A stretch of DNA of 45,390 nt. Source: a virus. The notes beneath the pieces are model-generated. The model saw only the letters and a program-made list of their open reading frames with translations, was not told the DNA's origin and searched no databases. Each line of letters opens with the position of its first letter. The stretch's first letter is position 1. Where the stretch lies: the IMG/VR virus record IMGVR_UViG_3300025108_000105, positions 1 through 45,390 of that record. One strand, 5' to 3'. A program made the translations under genes and the position numbers. Below are positions 1 through 7,174 of the stretch, in pieces.

Positions 1-127
1 AAGGCTGTACTACAGTAAAGGAGATGTATACTAAGGCACTAGAGATGTACAACGGGGATGCTGATGTTCTCCTAGAGAACGCTAGGCTGTTGTGGTTACG
101 TAGGTATGAAGGTGAAATGTGGGAGCC
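1..127. repeat. 127-bp exact terminal direct repeat (circular assembly overlap), left copy
   Basis: The first 127 bases are identical to the last 127. An exact repeat of 127 nt equals a common maximum assembler k-mer, so this is most simply the overlap left when a circular or circularly permuted genome is written as a line. Position 1 follows position 45263. It lies inside the exonuclease coding sequence, which argues against a natural packaging terminus here, though a true short terminal repeat cannot be excluded from sequence alone. Confidence 0.93.
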
Positions 128-137
128 TCCAGTATGA
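1..137 (+). CDS. 5'-3' exonuclease, C-terminal fragment (continues from the right end)
   Basis: This is the last part of the exonuclease that starts at 44705; the frame enters at base 3 and stops at TGA 135-137. The residues encoded (ending Trp-Glu-Pro-Pro-Val) follow the helix-hairpin-helix region of the protein. Only the final ten bases before and including the stop lie outside the terminal repeat. The stop overlaps the ATG of the Mom-like gene, so the two genes are translationally coupled. It should be annotated once, as a 231-residue protein crossing the origin of numbering. Confidence 0.9.
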   Translation, partial: GCTTVKEMYTKALEMYNGDADVLLENARLLWLRRYEGEMWEPPV

Positions 138-769
138 CAAGTGTAACTTTTGATAACTACTCAGTAAGACCCCTGAAATCTAAGGTAGCCAAAGATTACA
201 TCAGAGAAAACCACTATTCGAGGTCTTGTCACAACGGGCCTTCACCCTGCTACGGTTTGTTTTTAGAGGATCAAGGTGTCTTAATAGGTGCCTTGTGCTT
301 TGCAACCCCTTGCTCTGAAAACGTAAGGTCTAGCGTCTTTGGCCCTAAGTATAAAAACAACGTAACTGAGTTACATAGGTTGTACATAGAAGATGCTCCT
401 CTGGGAGAACCTACACCTAAAGGTACTGAAAGTTGGTTTATCAGCAGATGCTTAAAACGCCTCAAAAAAGACAAGCCGCATATTTGGGCAGTCTTAACAT
501 TTGCTGATAGCACAGAAGGGCATACAGGTGTAATCTACAAAGCAACAAACGCTCTTTTCTGTGGTATGACATCAAAGGCAACTTTCTACCTTGACTTGGA
601 AGGTAGGCTTAGACACCCAAGGCAAAACGGTGTAAATATAAAAAGTGATGTGGCTAAGGAGAGAGGTTGGACGCCCGTAAAAAGGTTTTCAAAAAGCAGG
701 TATCTGTATTTACTACCCGACAGTAAAGGTCACAAGAAGGAGTTAAAGAGGTTGTGTAAGTATGAGTAA
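134..769 (+). CDS. Mom-like DNA adenine modification protein (GNAT-fold acyltransferase family)
   Basis: 211 residues. The protein matches the pattern of the phage Mu Mom family (adenine methylcarbamoylation), which modifies adenines in phage DNA so that host restriction enzymes cannot cut it. Visible family landmarks are NHYSRSC near residue 27, CYGLF followed by LIGALCF, ELHRLYIED, ESWFISRCLKRLKK, and the hallmark FADSTEGHTGVIYKATN followed by a Tyr and small Gly patch. These correspond to the acyl-CoA-type fold of Mom. I chose ATG 134, which overlaps the exonuclease stop in an ATGA junction; a GTG 15 bases upstream is less likely. It ends inside the endonuclease I gene. Family membership is by motif recognition, and chemical activity is inferred. 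No Mom-specific regulator such as Com was seen. Confidence 0.78.
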   Translation: MTSVTFDNYSVRPLKSKVAKDYIRENHYSRSCHNGPSPCYGLFLEDQGVLIGALCFATPCSENVRSSVFGPKYKNNVTELHRLYIEDAPLGEPTPKGTESWFISRCLKRLKKDKPHIWAVLTFADSTEGHTGVIYKATNALFCGMTSKATFYLDLEGRLRHPRQNGVNIKSDVAKERGWTPVKRFSKSRYLYLLPDSKGHKKELKRLCKYE

Positions 770-1187
770 CAAACGTAAGGCAGCACAACTAAAGTATGGG
801 GTACGCTCAGGTCTTGAGGCTGACAACTGTAAGCACCTAGAAGATAGAGGTATTCCATACGAGTACGAGAAGCATAAGATCAAGTGGGAGGATCACCAGT
901 GGCGTTACTACACACCTGACTTTGTGTTATATTATAACGGTATCATCATAGAAACTAAAGGGCGGTTCGTAGCCGCAGATAGACGAAAGCACTTGCGAAT
1001 CAAGGAGCAATACCCTAAGTTGGACATACGGTTTGTTTTTACCAATTCAAACTCTAAGATCAACAAAGGTAGTAAGACCTCCTATGGTGATTGGTGTGAG
1101 CGTCATGGGTTCTTATATGCTGACAAGGTTATACCTGAGAGTTGGCTAGAGGAACCTGAAGTTGAGATGAGAATTAACGGAGACTAA
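762..1187 (+). CDS. T7-like endonuclease I (Holliday junction resolvase)
   Basis: 141 residues, close to the 149 of T7 gp3. The enzyme cuts branched DNA and helps break down host DNA and resolve replicating phage DNA. The four catalytic residues of T7 endonuclease I are aligned: Glu19 (RSGLE), Asp53 (YTPDF), Glu64 and Lys66 (IETKG). Later conserved stretches are RKHLRIKEQYP, DIRFVF, KTSYGDWCERHGF and ADKVIPESWL. The start overlaps the end of the Mom-like gene. With the neighbouring 5'-3' exonuclease and T7-like polymerase it forms a T7-type DNA metabolism set. Confidence 0.95.
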   Translation: MSNKRKAAQLKYGVRSGLEADNCKHLEDRGIPYEYEKHKIKWEDHQWRYYTPDFVLYYNGIIIETKGRFVAADRRKHLRIKEQYPKLDIRFVFTNSNSKINKGSKTSYGDWCERHGFLYADKVIPESWLEEPEVEMRINGD

Positions 1188-1189
1188 AG

Positions 1190-1300
1190 ATGGTTGATAA
1201 GATCGTAGACCTACTGAGAGCTAATGGTGTAGACCTAGAGGATGCACTATTTTACCTAGGAACCTACTTACAAGATGAGAAGGCAATTAAAAATGACTAA
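1190..1300 (+). CDS. Small conserved-context protein, 36 aa
   Basis: A 36-residue acidic protein beginning MVDKIVDLLRANGVDLEDAL. It starts two bases after the endonuclease I stop, with GGAGA upstream, and its TAA lies inside the start region of the phosphoesterase gene (8-base overlap). Tight packing and a good ribosome site support it as real. No family is recognised; the sequence looks like one or two amphipathic helices. Confidence 0.6.
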   Translation: MVDKIVDLLRANGVDLEDALFYLGTYLQDEKAIKND

Positions 1301-2072
1301 AGACATCCTAGTATTCAGTTGTGCGCATACGGCACCTGAAGTAAGTAATGAGCGTTTCGATTGGTTAGGTAAGTATATCGCTGAAGTGAAACCTGATATG
1401 GTTATAGACTTAGGTGATGGTGCTGATATGTGCAGTCTTAATAGCTTCGACACCCGTTACCCACAGGCTGTAGTGATGCAGAACTACGGTGACGATATAA
1501 ACCACTACAATGAGGCTCAGGATCGTCTACGGTCTCCGTATAAGAAGCTGAAGCGTAAGAAACTCCACTGGGTAGGGTTTGAGGGGAACCATGAAAATAG
1601 AATCAAGAAAGCTATTGCAGAAAGCCCCAGAAATGAGGATAGGACGGGACAAGGTTACGGGATTTCCTTTGGGCATCTTCAAACAGACCAGTGGTTCGAT
1701 GACTACCATGAATACTACAATAGCGCCCCCTCAATCGCTAACTACTGTGGTGTTGACTTTGCTCATTTCTTTAGTTCTGGGAACTATGGGACAGCTACTT
1801 CTGGTATTCACCATGCTTACTCCGTCATCAACAATAGGCACAACTCTTCTGTGTGTGGTCATAGTCATAAACGTGATGTGTACTTTAAGGATGATGCTGG
1901 TAGTATTGGGATGGTGGTTGGCTGCTACAAGGGACATGAGGAAGCGTGGGCGGGTCAGGCGAACCTAAGCTGGTGGAATGGTGTAGTCCTAATGAAAGGG
2001 GTTGACAACGGTAGGTTTGAGCCTATGTTCGTGTCTATGGATATGCTAGAGAAGGAATATGGGAATGGATGA
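1293..2072 (+). CDS. Calcineurin-like metallophosphoesterase
   Basis: 259 residues. The metallophosphoesterase motifs appear in order: GDGAD (Asp42, Asp45), GNHE near residue 99, and GHSHKRD near residue 195. The first motif, normally Asp-x-His, reads Cys10-Ala-His12 here, so one usual metal ligand is replaced by Cys. Such enzymes hydrolyse phosphomonoesters or phosphodiesters, and the phage substrate is unknown. ATG 1293 is preferred over an ATG 18 bases upstream because it matches the family N-terminus (beta strand ILVFS directly before the motif). It overlaps the small gene before it and the repeat-protein gene after it. Confidence 0.85.
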   Translation: MTKDILVFSCAHTAPEVSNERFDWLGKYIAEVKPDMVIDLGDGADMCSLNSFDTRYPQAVVMQNYGDDINHYNEAQDRLRSPYKKLKRKKLHWVGFEGNHENRIKKAIAESPRNEDRTGQGYGISFGHLQTDQWFDDYHEYYNSAPSIANYCGVDFAHFFSSGNYGTATSGIHHAYSVINNRHNSSVCGHSHKRDVYFKDDAGSIGMVVGCYKGHEEAWAGQANLSWWNGVVLMKGVDNGRFEPMFVSMDMLEKEYGNG

Positions 2073-2676
2073 TAAACCTACTATGGAAGAACATTGGGGT
2101 GGCGATAAGTGTTGGTACTTAAACGATAAGCTACACCGAGAAGATGGCCCTGCTATAGAATATTCTAATGGCGATAAGTCTTGGTACTTGAAAGGTAAGC
2201 TACACCGAGAAGATGGCCCTGCTGAAGAATGGGCTGATGGCACTAAGGAGTGGTGGTTGAACGGCGAGGAAGTGACTGAAGAAGAGGTTATGGGAATGAA
2301 TGATAAACCTACTATGAAAATAAACGAACACGGCACTAAGTTATGGACTTTGAATGGAGAACTACACCGTGAAGATGGTCCCGCTATTGAGTGGTGTCAT
2401 GGTGATAAAGATTGGTACTTGAATGGTAAACTGGTAACTGAAGAAGAGGTTATGGGTAATAAAGAAACTAAAGATAACGTAAACAGTCCAAGTCACTACA
2501 ACCAATCAGGTATAGAATGTATTGATGCTATCAAGGCTTCTCTTGGTAATAGTTATCAAGACTACTGCAAAGGTAACGTGATGAAGTACCTTTGGCGTTA
2601 TAAGTACAAGAACGGTATTGAAGACTTGAAGAAGGCTCAGTGGTATCTTAATTCAATGATAGAAAGTGTGGAATAA
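2065..2676 (+). CDS. WYLNG/HREDGPA repeat protein fused to a DUF3310 domain
   Basis: 203 residues. The first two thirds hold five copies of a W-x-L-x-G turn (WYLND, WYLKG, WWLNG, WTLNG, WYLNG), three followed by LHREDGPA. This is a beta-hairpin repeat common in phage and marine metagenome proteins and has no known function. The last ~70 residues (SPSHYNQSGIECIDAI, YCKGNVMKYLWRY, LKKAQWYL) match DUF3310, a small phage domain usually encoded alone. ATG 2065 has AAGGA eight bases upstream; ATG 2059 is only two bases from it. The DDKPTM start segment and the EEVTEEEVMG tail each occur twice, showing an internal duplication. Confidence 0.75.
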   Translation: MDDKPTMEEHWGGDKCWYLNDKLHREDGPAIEYSNGDKSWYLKGKLHREDGPAEEWADGTKEWWLNGEEVTEEEVMGMNDKPTMKINEHGTKLWTLNGELHREDGPAIEWCHGDKDWYLNGKLVTEEEVMGNKETKDNVNSPSHYNQSGIECIDAIKASLGNSYQDYCKGNVMKYLWRYKYKNGIEDLKKAQWYLNSMIESVE

Positions 2677-2678
2677 CA

Positions 2679-2849
2679 ATGTTAGTAGAAACAATATTTA
2701 TGGCTGTAACCGTTACTTTACTAGGCTACATTGCATATACTCAATATAAGTCACATATCTTAAATGAGTTAACTCTTATAAGTCTAATATCTTTTTTAGA
2801 AGAACTTGAAGGGAATAAGGATCATGGGAAAGAGAAGTTCCTACACTAG
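2679..2849 (+). CDS. Small single-span membrane protein, 56 aa
   Basis: Begins MLVETIFMAVTVTLLGYIAY, giving one hydrophobic segment at about residues 5-20, a short polar linker, a second semi-hydrophobic stretch (LTLISLISFL) and a charged tail. It starts two bases after the previous stop and overlaps the methyltransferase start by 26 bases in another frame. No family is recognised. Its position in a tightly packed operon is the main support; the upstream ribosome site is weak. Confidence 0.5.
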   Translation: MLVETIFMAVTVTLLGYIAYTQYKSHILNELTLISLISFLEELEGNKDHGKEKFLH

Positions 2850-3360
2850 ACGGGATAGAGATGCTTACTTTACACCAATTAAAGCTGTAGAGCCTCTTAT
2901 TGACCACCTACCGTACCAAGGGTTTAAATACTTAGAACCTTGTGCTGGTGATGGTAGACTTGTGAGCCACATCTCAGAACTTACTCAAGGTTCTGGGGTG
3001 TGTACTCATAAGAGTGATATTGAGCCTCAAGCAGATGATGTTAAGAAGTACGATGCAATGCACCTTCTAGCTTGTAAACCTTTAGACTTCTGCATAACTA
3101 ATCCACCTTGGGATAGAAAGTTCTTGCATCCCTTCATTGAGTGGTATAGTGTTCAGTTACCCACTTGGTTACTATTCGATGCCGATTGGATGCACACTAA
3201 GCAGTCAGCAGAGTATATGACTATGTGTAAAAAGGTTGTATCGGTTGGAAGGATTAAGTGGATAGAAGATAGTAAGAGTGTAGGTAAAGATAACTGTTGT
3301 TGGTATCTCTTTGATTATCACCACAGAGGGCCAACAGAATTTTATGGGAGATTACTTTGA
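2824..3360 (+). CDS. SAM-dependent DNA methyltransferase-like protein (N6-adenine type)
   Basis: 178 residues. Motif I for S-adenosylmethionine binding is EPCAGDGRL (residues 38-46) and the catalytic motif IV is NPPW (93-96), in the order of gamma/alpha amino-methyltransferases. An N-terminal DAYFTP box (13-18) is typical of phage adenine methylases that start with 'Y-TP'. It is short and has no separate target recognition domain, so specificity cannot be read. ATG 2824 has AAGG at a good distance; an upstream TTG lacks this. With the Mom-like gene it suggests the phage chemically marks its DNA. Confidence 0.72.
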   Translation: MGKRSSYTRRDRDAYFTPIKAVEPLIDHLPYQGFKYLEPCAGDGRLVSHISELTQGSGVCTHKSDIEPQADDVKKYDAMHLLACKPLDFCITNPPWDRKFLHPFIEWYSVQLPTWLLFDADWMHTKQSAEYMTMCKKVVSVGRIKWIEDSKSVGKDNCCWYLFDYHHRGPTEFYGRLL

Positions 3361-3725
3361 TTAGAGATATGGAACCAGAAGAACGAGGTCGTGCTGCTGA
3401 AAGGTCTCGAATTAACCAAAGGTTAGACTACTTCAAGTTCGTAGAGTCTATGATCTTGACTAAAGGTTCTGACCGACTGCTAGAGAATACACTAGGTCTC
3501 GTAGGTGAGGCAGGTGAGGTAGCTGAGAAGATCAAGAAGAAAGTACGCGATGGAAATATTGATCTTGAGGGGTTGCAAAAGGAATTAGGTGATGTTATCT
3601 TCTACTGGTATGCACTACACGGTGCATTAGATTTAGACCCAGAAGTAACAAAGACTATGAACATGGATAAGTTAAACTCTCGTAAGGAACGAGGGACACT
3701 ACAAGGGAATGGAGATAACAGATGA
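3357..3725 (+). CDS. MazG-like nucleotide pyrophosphohydrolase
   Basis: 122 residues. The MazG helical motif is present: GLVGEAGEVAEKIKKKVRDG followed by KELGDVIFY, giving the E-x2-E and E-x2-D metal-binding pattern. The enzyme hydrolyses NTPs or dNTPs and is thought in phages to adjust nucleotide pools or the ppGpp response. A TTG start at 3357 is favoured: GGGAG sits six bases upstream and the codon overlaps the methyltransferase stop, whereas ATG 3369 lacks a clear ribosome site. It lies next to other nucleotide-metabolism genes. Confidence 0.85.
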   Translation: MIRDMEPEERGRAAERSRINQRLDYFKFVESMILTKGSDRLLENTLGLVGEAGEVAEKIKKKVRDGNIDLEGLQKELGDVIFYWYALHGALDLDPEVTKTMNMDKLNSRKERGTLQGNGDNR

Positions 3726-3904
3726 ATTGGTTCTGGCGATACATGAACTACTTGGCTACTTGGCGTTCACATAGACGTACAATAAAACAACTAAATAGAC
3801 TTACTGATCGTGAGTTGAGTGATATTGGTATTAACCGTAGTGATATAGATAGACTGATATGGCTAGGTGAAGATAAGACAATGAGAGGCCGTGGTAATGA
3901 TTAA
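3722..3904 (+). CDS. DUF1127 (YjiS-like) small protein
   Basis: 60 residues. The C-terminal half (IKQLNRLTDRELSDIGINR, then SDIDRLIW) is a textbook DUF1127 domain. This family is abundant in alphaproteobacteria, where small DUF1127 proteins act in RNA turnover and phosphate or stress adaptation. The aromatic, basic N-terminus (MNWFWRYMNYLATWRSHRR) is typical too. ATGA overlap with MazG. A DUF1127 gene in a phage is unusual and was probably taken from a host; it is an indirect host clue. Confidence 0.85.
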   Translation: MNWFWRYMNYLATWRSHRRTIKQLNRLTDRELSDIGINRSDIDRLIWLGEDKTMRGRGND

Positions 3905-4139
3905 GTATCCATACTCACACGCGGTAATAGCTGCATTAGTATCTTTAGTAACCCTCTCTCCAACAGTGGGGGTTGCTATCTACTGGATGAGGGAGATAAC
4001 AGACCTAGAGAAAGTCTACGATTGGAACTGGAGTTTCTTTGATTGGAAGGGTTTTCTTTGGCCTACTCTTACTGTTGGACCTTTTGCTGCTGTTGAGCTT
4101 TACTTTAAATACCAATACCTGATAGGGATGATTAGATGA
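3897..4139 (+). CDS. Two-span membrane protein, 80 aa
   Basis: Two hydrophobic segments, residues ~8-30 (HAVIAALVSLVTLSPTVGVA) and ~50-72 (GFLWPTLTVGPFAAVELYF), are separated by an aromatic, acidic loop. It overlaps the DUF1127 gene by eight bases and ends in an ATGA overlap with the reductase gene, so it is translated with its neighbours. No family is recognised. It could be an inner-membrane accessory protein of the middle operon; function unknown. Confidence 0.6.
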   Translation: MIKYPYSHAVIAALVSLVTLSPTVGVAIYWMREITDLEKVYDWNWSFFDWKGFLWPTLTVGPFAAVELYFKYQYLIGMIR

Positions 4140-6067
4140 CAAATAATGTACTACCAAATGACTACCAAACATTCATTGCACTATCTCGTTACGCTAAATG
4201 GTTAGACAAAGAGGGACGCCGTGAGACATTCTCTGAGACTGTTGATAGGTATATGATGAACGTGGTTGATACCAAACTAGAGCCTCTGAATGGCAGAGAC
4301 AATGATATGCAAGGGGTCTCCTACGAACTACGACACGCGATCCTAGACCTTGCGGTGATGCCTTCTATGCGTGGTCTAATGACAGCAGGTAAGGCAGCTA
4401 ACCGTGACAACACCTGTATGTACAACTGTTCATACCTACCTGTAGATGACCCTAAGTCTTTTGATGAGGCTATGTTCATCTTGCTGTGTGGTACAGGTGT
4501 AGGGTTCTCTGTAGAGCGTCAGTTCATTAGCAAGCTACCAGATGTACCTGACCAACTGTTCGTGAGTGAGACTACTATTGTTGTAAAGGATAGCAAAGAG
4601 GGTTGGGCTAAGGCTTACCGTCAACTGTTATCTTTGCTTTGGGCTGGAGAGATTCCTAGATGGGATGTATCTAAGGTACGACCTGCTGGTTCTAAACTAA
4701 AGACATTCGGAGGAAGGGCATCTGGTCCTGCACCCCTAGTAGATTTATTCCAGTTCACCATAAATACCTTTAAGGGTGCTACAAGCCGTAAGCTATCCTC
4801 TATTGAGTGCCATGACATCATGTGTAAGATAGGTGAGGTAGTTGTAGTAGGTGGTGTTCGTAGGTCTGCTATGATTAGCCTTAGTAACCTATCTGATGAT
4901 CGTATGCGACACGCTAAGTCAGGTATGTGGTGGGAGACACAAGGGCAAAGGGCATTAGCTAACAACTCTGTGTGCTACACGGAGAAGCCTGACATGGAGA
5001 CCTATATGCGTGAGTGGCTTGCCCTAGTAGAGAGTAAGTCAGGTGAACGTGGTGTATTCAACCGTAAAGCAAGTAAGGTACAGGCAGCTAAGAATGGACG
5101 TAGAGACCCAGATTATGAATTTGGAACTAACCCATGCTCTGAAATCATCCTTAGACCCTATCAGTTCTGCAATCTAACAGAGGTGGTAGTACGGGCCACA
5201 GATACTATTGATGACCTAGAGCGTAAGGTTCGTCTTGCTACTATTCTAGGTACTATACAATCAACCTATACTCACTTCCCATACCTACGTAAGATATGGC
5301 AACGTAACACAGAAGAGGAGCGTCTACTTGGTGTAAGCCTAACAGGTATCATGGATAACCCATTGATGACCTCATCTAACAAAGGATTGGAGAAGACCCT
5401 TGATCATCTTCGAGGTGTGGCTGTTGCTACTAACGCTGATTGGGCTGATCGCCTTGGCATATCTATCTCTACGGCTATTACTTGTGTTAAGCCCTCTGGC
5501 ACAGTTAGTCAACTGGTTGATAGTGCTTCTGGTATTCACACCCGCCATAGTCCTTACTATATTCGTACTGTACGAGGAGATAACAAAGACCCTCTGACTC
5601 AGTTTATGAAGGATCAGGGTATCCCTAGTGAGCCTTGTGTGATGAAGCCAGAACAAACTACAGTATTTAGCTTCCCTGTGAAGTCACCTCAAGGTGCTGT
5701 AGTAAGGGATGACGTATCAGCTATGGAACAACTAAAGACTTGGTTGGTATACCAGCGGAATTGGTGTGAGCATAAACCTTCTGTTACTGTGTCAGTAAAG
5801 GATGATGAGTGGATGGATGTAGGTGCTTTTGTCTATGAGCATTTTGATGAGATGTCTGGTGTATCATTCTTACCGCATGACGGTGGCTCCTATCAACAGG
5901 CTCCCTATCAGGAGTGTGCTGCTACAGACTATCATATCTTACTAGATGAGATGCCTGACTCTATTGATTGGTCTAAACTATCTGAGTACGAAGAAGAGGA
6001 TAATACATCAGGTATGCAGACTATGGCTTGTTCAGGTGATAGTTGTGAGATTGTGGACTTGACATAA
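4136..6067 (+). CDS. nrdJ: Adenosylcobalamin-dependent (class II) ribonucleoside-triphosphate reductase
   Basis: 643 residues. It makes dNTPs from NTPs using vitamin B12 coenzyme. Active-site landmarks keep the spacing of the Lactobacillus leichmannii enzyme: Cys334 (thiyl), Glu336 and Cys345 in NPCSE...FCNL, an N-terminal redox Cys at 94 or 98 (NTCMYNCSYLP), and a C-terminal pair Cys632/Cys637 for re-reduction. PSGTVSQL and the SGMQT tail also fit. The start overlaps the membrane gene in ATGA. A class II enzyme needs no oxygen and no second subunit, and is common in roseophages. ThyX and a glutaredoxin downstream complete the DNA precursor set. Confidence 0.93.
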   Translation: MTNNVLPNDYQTFIALSRYAKWLDKEGRRETFSETVDRYMMNVVDTKLEPLNGRDNDMQGVSYELRHAILDLAVMPSMRGLMTAGKAANRDNTCMYNCSYLPVDDPKSFDEAMFILLCGTGVGFSVERQFISKLPDVPDQLFVSETTIVVKDSKEGWAKAYRQLLSLLWAGEIPRWDVSKVRPAGSKLKTFGGRASGPAPLVDLFQFTINTFKGATSRKLSSIECHDIMCKIGEVVVVGGVRRSAMISLSNLSDDRMRHAKSGMWWETQGQRALANNSVCYTEKPDMETYMREWLALVESKSGERGVFNRKASKVQAAKNGRRDPDYEFGTNPCSEIILRPYQFCNLTEVVVRATDTIDDLERKVRLATILGTIQSTYTHFPYLRKIWQRNTEEERLLGVSLTGIMDNPLMTSSNKGLEKTLDHLRGVAVATNADWADRLGISISTAITCVKPSGTVSQLVDSASGIHTRHSPYYIRTVRGDNKDPLTQFMKDQGIPSEPCVMKPEQTTVFSFPVKSPQGAVVRDDVSAMEQLKTWLVYQRNWCEHKPSVTVSVKDDEWMDVGAFVYEHFDEMSGVSFLPHDGGSYQQAPYQECAATDYHILLDEMPDSIDWSKLSEYEEEDNTSGMQTMACSGDSCEIVDLT

Positions 6068-6093
6068 CCTAAGCTATGCCGTAAAGATCATAA

Positions 6094-6120
6094 GTGACCC
6101 TGTGGTAATCATGGGGTCAC
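6094..6120. other. GTGACCC...GGGTCAC hairpin after the reductase gene
   Basis: A perfect 7-bp stem (6094-6100 with 6114-6120) and 13-nt loop. No T-run follows, so it is not a standard intrinsic terminator; it may protect or process the long transcript. The same GACCC/GGGTC type of hairpin occurs after the capsid gene and, in similar form, after the SSB gene. Confidence 0.55.
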
Positions 6121-6148
6121 CACTAACTCAGTTATCTTGGAGAGGAAC

Positions 6149-6316
6149 ATGGAAGATAAAAAAGAAATTGTAACATTTGATAACTTAAGTGAATCTCAGT
6201 ATTACGGCGTCATTGAACATAAGCGTAAGATGAAGTTAGGTCTAGAGTATATGTTGCAACGAAAACACGAAGATGAAATGATTAGTTACTTCTTAGATAA
6301 CGGAGGTCAAAGGTAG
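6149..6316 (+). CDS. Small charged protein, 55 aa
   Basis: Begins MEDKKEIVTFDNLSESQYYG and is rich in Lys and Glu, with a probable helical C-terminal half (HKRKMKLGLEYMLQRKHEDEM). GAGAGGAA lies at a good distance before the ATG. It fills the gap between the reductase and ThyX and ends four bases before the ThyX start, with GGAGGT near its 3' end. No family is recognised. Its DNA contains AACTTAAGT (6172-6190 region), part of the palindrome discussed elsewhere, probably by chance. Confidence 0.6.
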   Translation: MEDKKEIVTFDNLSESQYYGVIEHKRKMKLGLEYMLQRKHEDEMISYFLDNGGQR

Positions 6317-6319
6317 TAC

Positions 6320-7174
6320 ATGAAAGCAAAATACATAGATAACATGGGTGACGATCTTTCGGTAGTCAATGCAGCGAAAGTGTCCTTTGGTAAGCGTAGT
6401 AAACTTGTCTGTGTTCGTGGGTGTAAGGGTCCAAATGTTCCGTGTACAAAAGAGTGTGCCGACAAGATGGCCCTATCCAAGCAAGACCAAGGGTTAATAC
6501 AGTTCCTTGCTAGAGGTTGTACGTCTGGTGATTGGGATAAACTTTCGGATGTCGTTAAAGGGGATTGGTCTGAAGGAAAACCCGAAACTGTAGAACTCAT
6601 TGAGTCAACCTTAAACCACATCCGTAAGATGCCTGCCCATTGGTCGCCCTTTGCTCACACAGCTATCACGTTGCACTTAAAGATGCCCATCTTCGTAGCA
6701 CGTCAGATTATGAAGCACACCACAGGCATTGAGTACAACGAGATTTCTCGGAGGTATGTAGATAGTGATCCTGAGTTCTATGTGCCTGACGTGTGGCGTA
6801 AAAAGGCTGACAACGTGAAGCAGGGGAGTTCTGATGAGTCTGTTGTTGAAGAGTTGTTCCCTGAACAAGAGAATCCTAACCTGTGGAGTTACATGCTTTC
6901 CCCAGAGGAGGCTTACAAAATGCACGTTAGGTCTAGTGAGGAGTTGTACAGTATGATGATTGCCAATGGTGTAGCACCAGAACAGGCTAGGGTGATCCTA
7001 CCACAGTCGATGTACACTGAGGTCGTCATGACAGGCAACCTCTATGCCATTGCTAACCTGTACAACCAACGTACTGACAGTCATGCACAAAAGGAGACAC
7101 AAGACTTAGCTAAACAGATCGGTGACATCGTGAAACCTTTGTATCCTGTATCATGGGAGGCTCTTACTAAATGA
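6320..7174 (+). CDS. thyX: Flavin-dependent thymidylate synthase
   Basis: 284 residues. It makes dTMP from dUMP using FAD and methylene-tetrahydrofolate. ThyX features are AAKVSFGK, HWSPFAHTAITLHLKMP, ARQIMKH...YNEISRRYV and QARVILPQSMYTEV. The core motif departs from the standard RHRxxSxNExSxR: Arg-His-Arg reads Lys-His-Thr with one extra residue, while NEISRRY is intact; similar variants are known to me in phage ThyX proteins. A Cys-rich insertion (Cys-x3-Cys-x6-Cys-x3-Cys, about residues 33-48) follows the first motif and could bind metal. ATGA overlap joins it to the next gene. Confidence 0.92.
   Translation: MKAKYIDNMGDDLSVVNAAKVSFGKRSKLVCVRGCKGPNVPCTKECADKMALSKQDQGLIQFLARGCTSGDWDKLSDVVKGDWSEGKPETVELIESTLNHIRKMPAHWSPFAHTAITLHLKMPIFVARQIMKHTTGIEYNEISRRYVDSDPEFYVPDVWRKKADNVKQGSSDESVVEELFPEQENPNLWSYMLSPEEAYKMHVRSSEELYSMMIANGVAPEQARVILPQSMYTEVVMTGNLYAIANLYNQRTDSHAQKETQDLAKQIGDIVKPLYPVSWEALTK

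Noticed and set aside
1-127. Natural direct terminal repeat as in T7
   Set aside because: The repeat lies inside a coding sequence and its length equals an assembler k-mer; kept as an assembly overlap until read-start data show otherwise.
119-133. Earlier GTG start for the Mom-like gene
   Set aside because: ATG 134 gives the ATGA overlap common in this operon, and the five extra residues do not match the family.
2046-2336. 96-codon minus-strand frame opposite the repeat protein
   Set aside because: Its Ser/Pro-rich repeats are a mirror of the plus-strand repeat gene.
4621-4965. 114-codon open frame on the minus strand inside the reductase gene
   Set aside because: It is antisense to a gene with full active-site conservation, has no ribosome site and no recognisable product.
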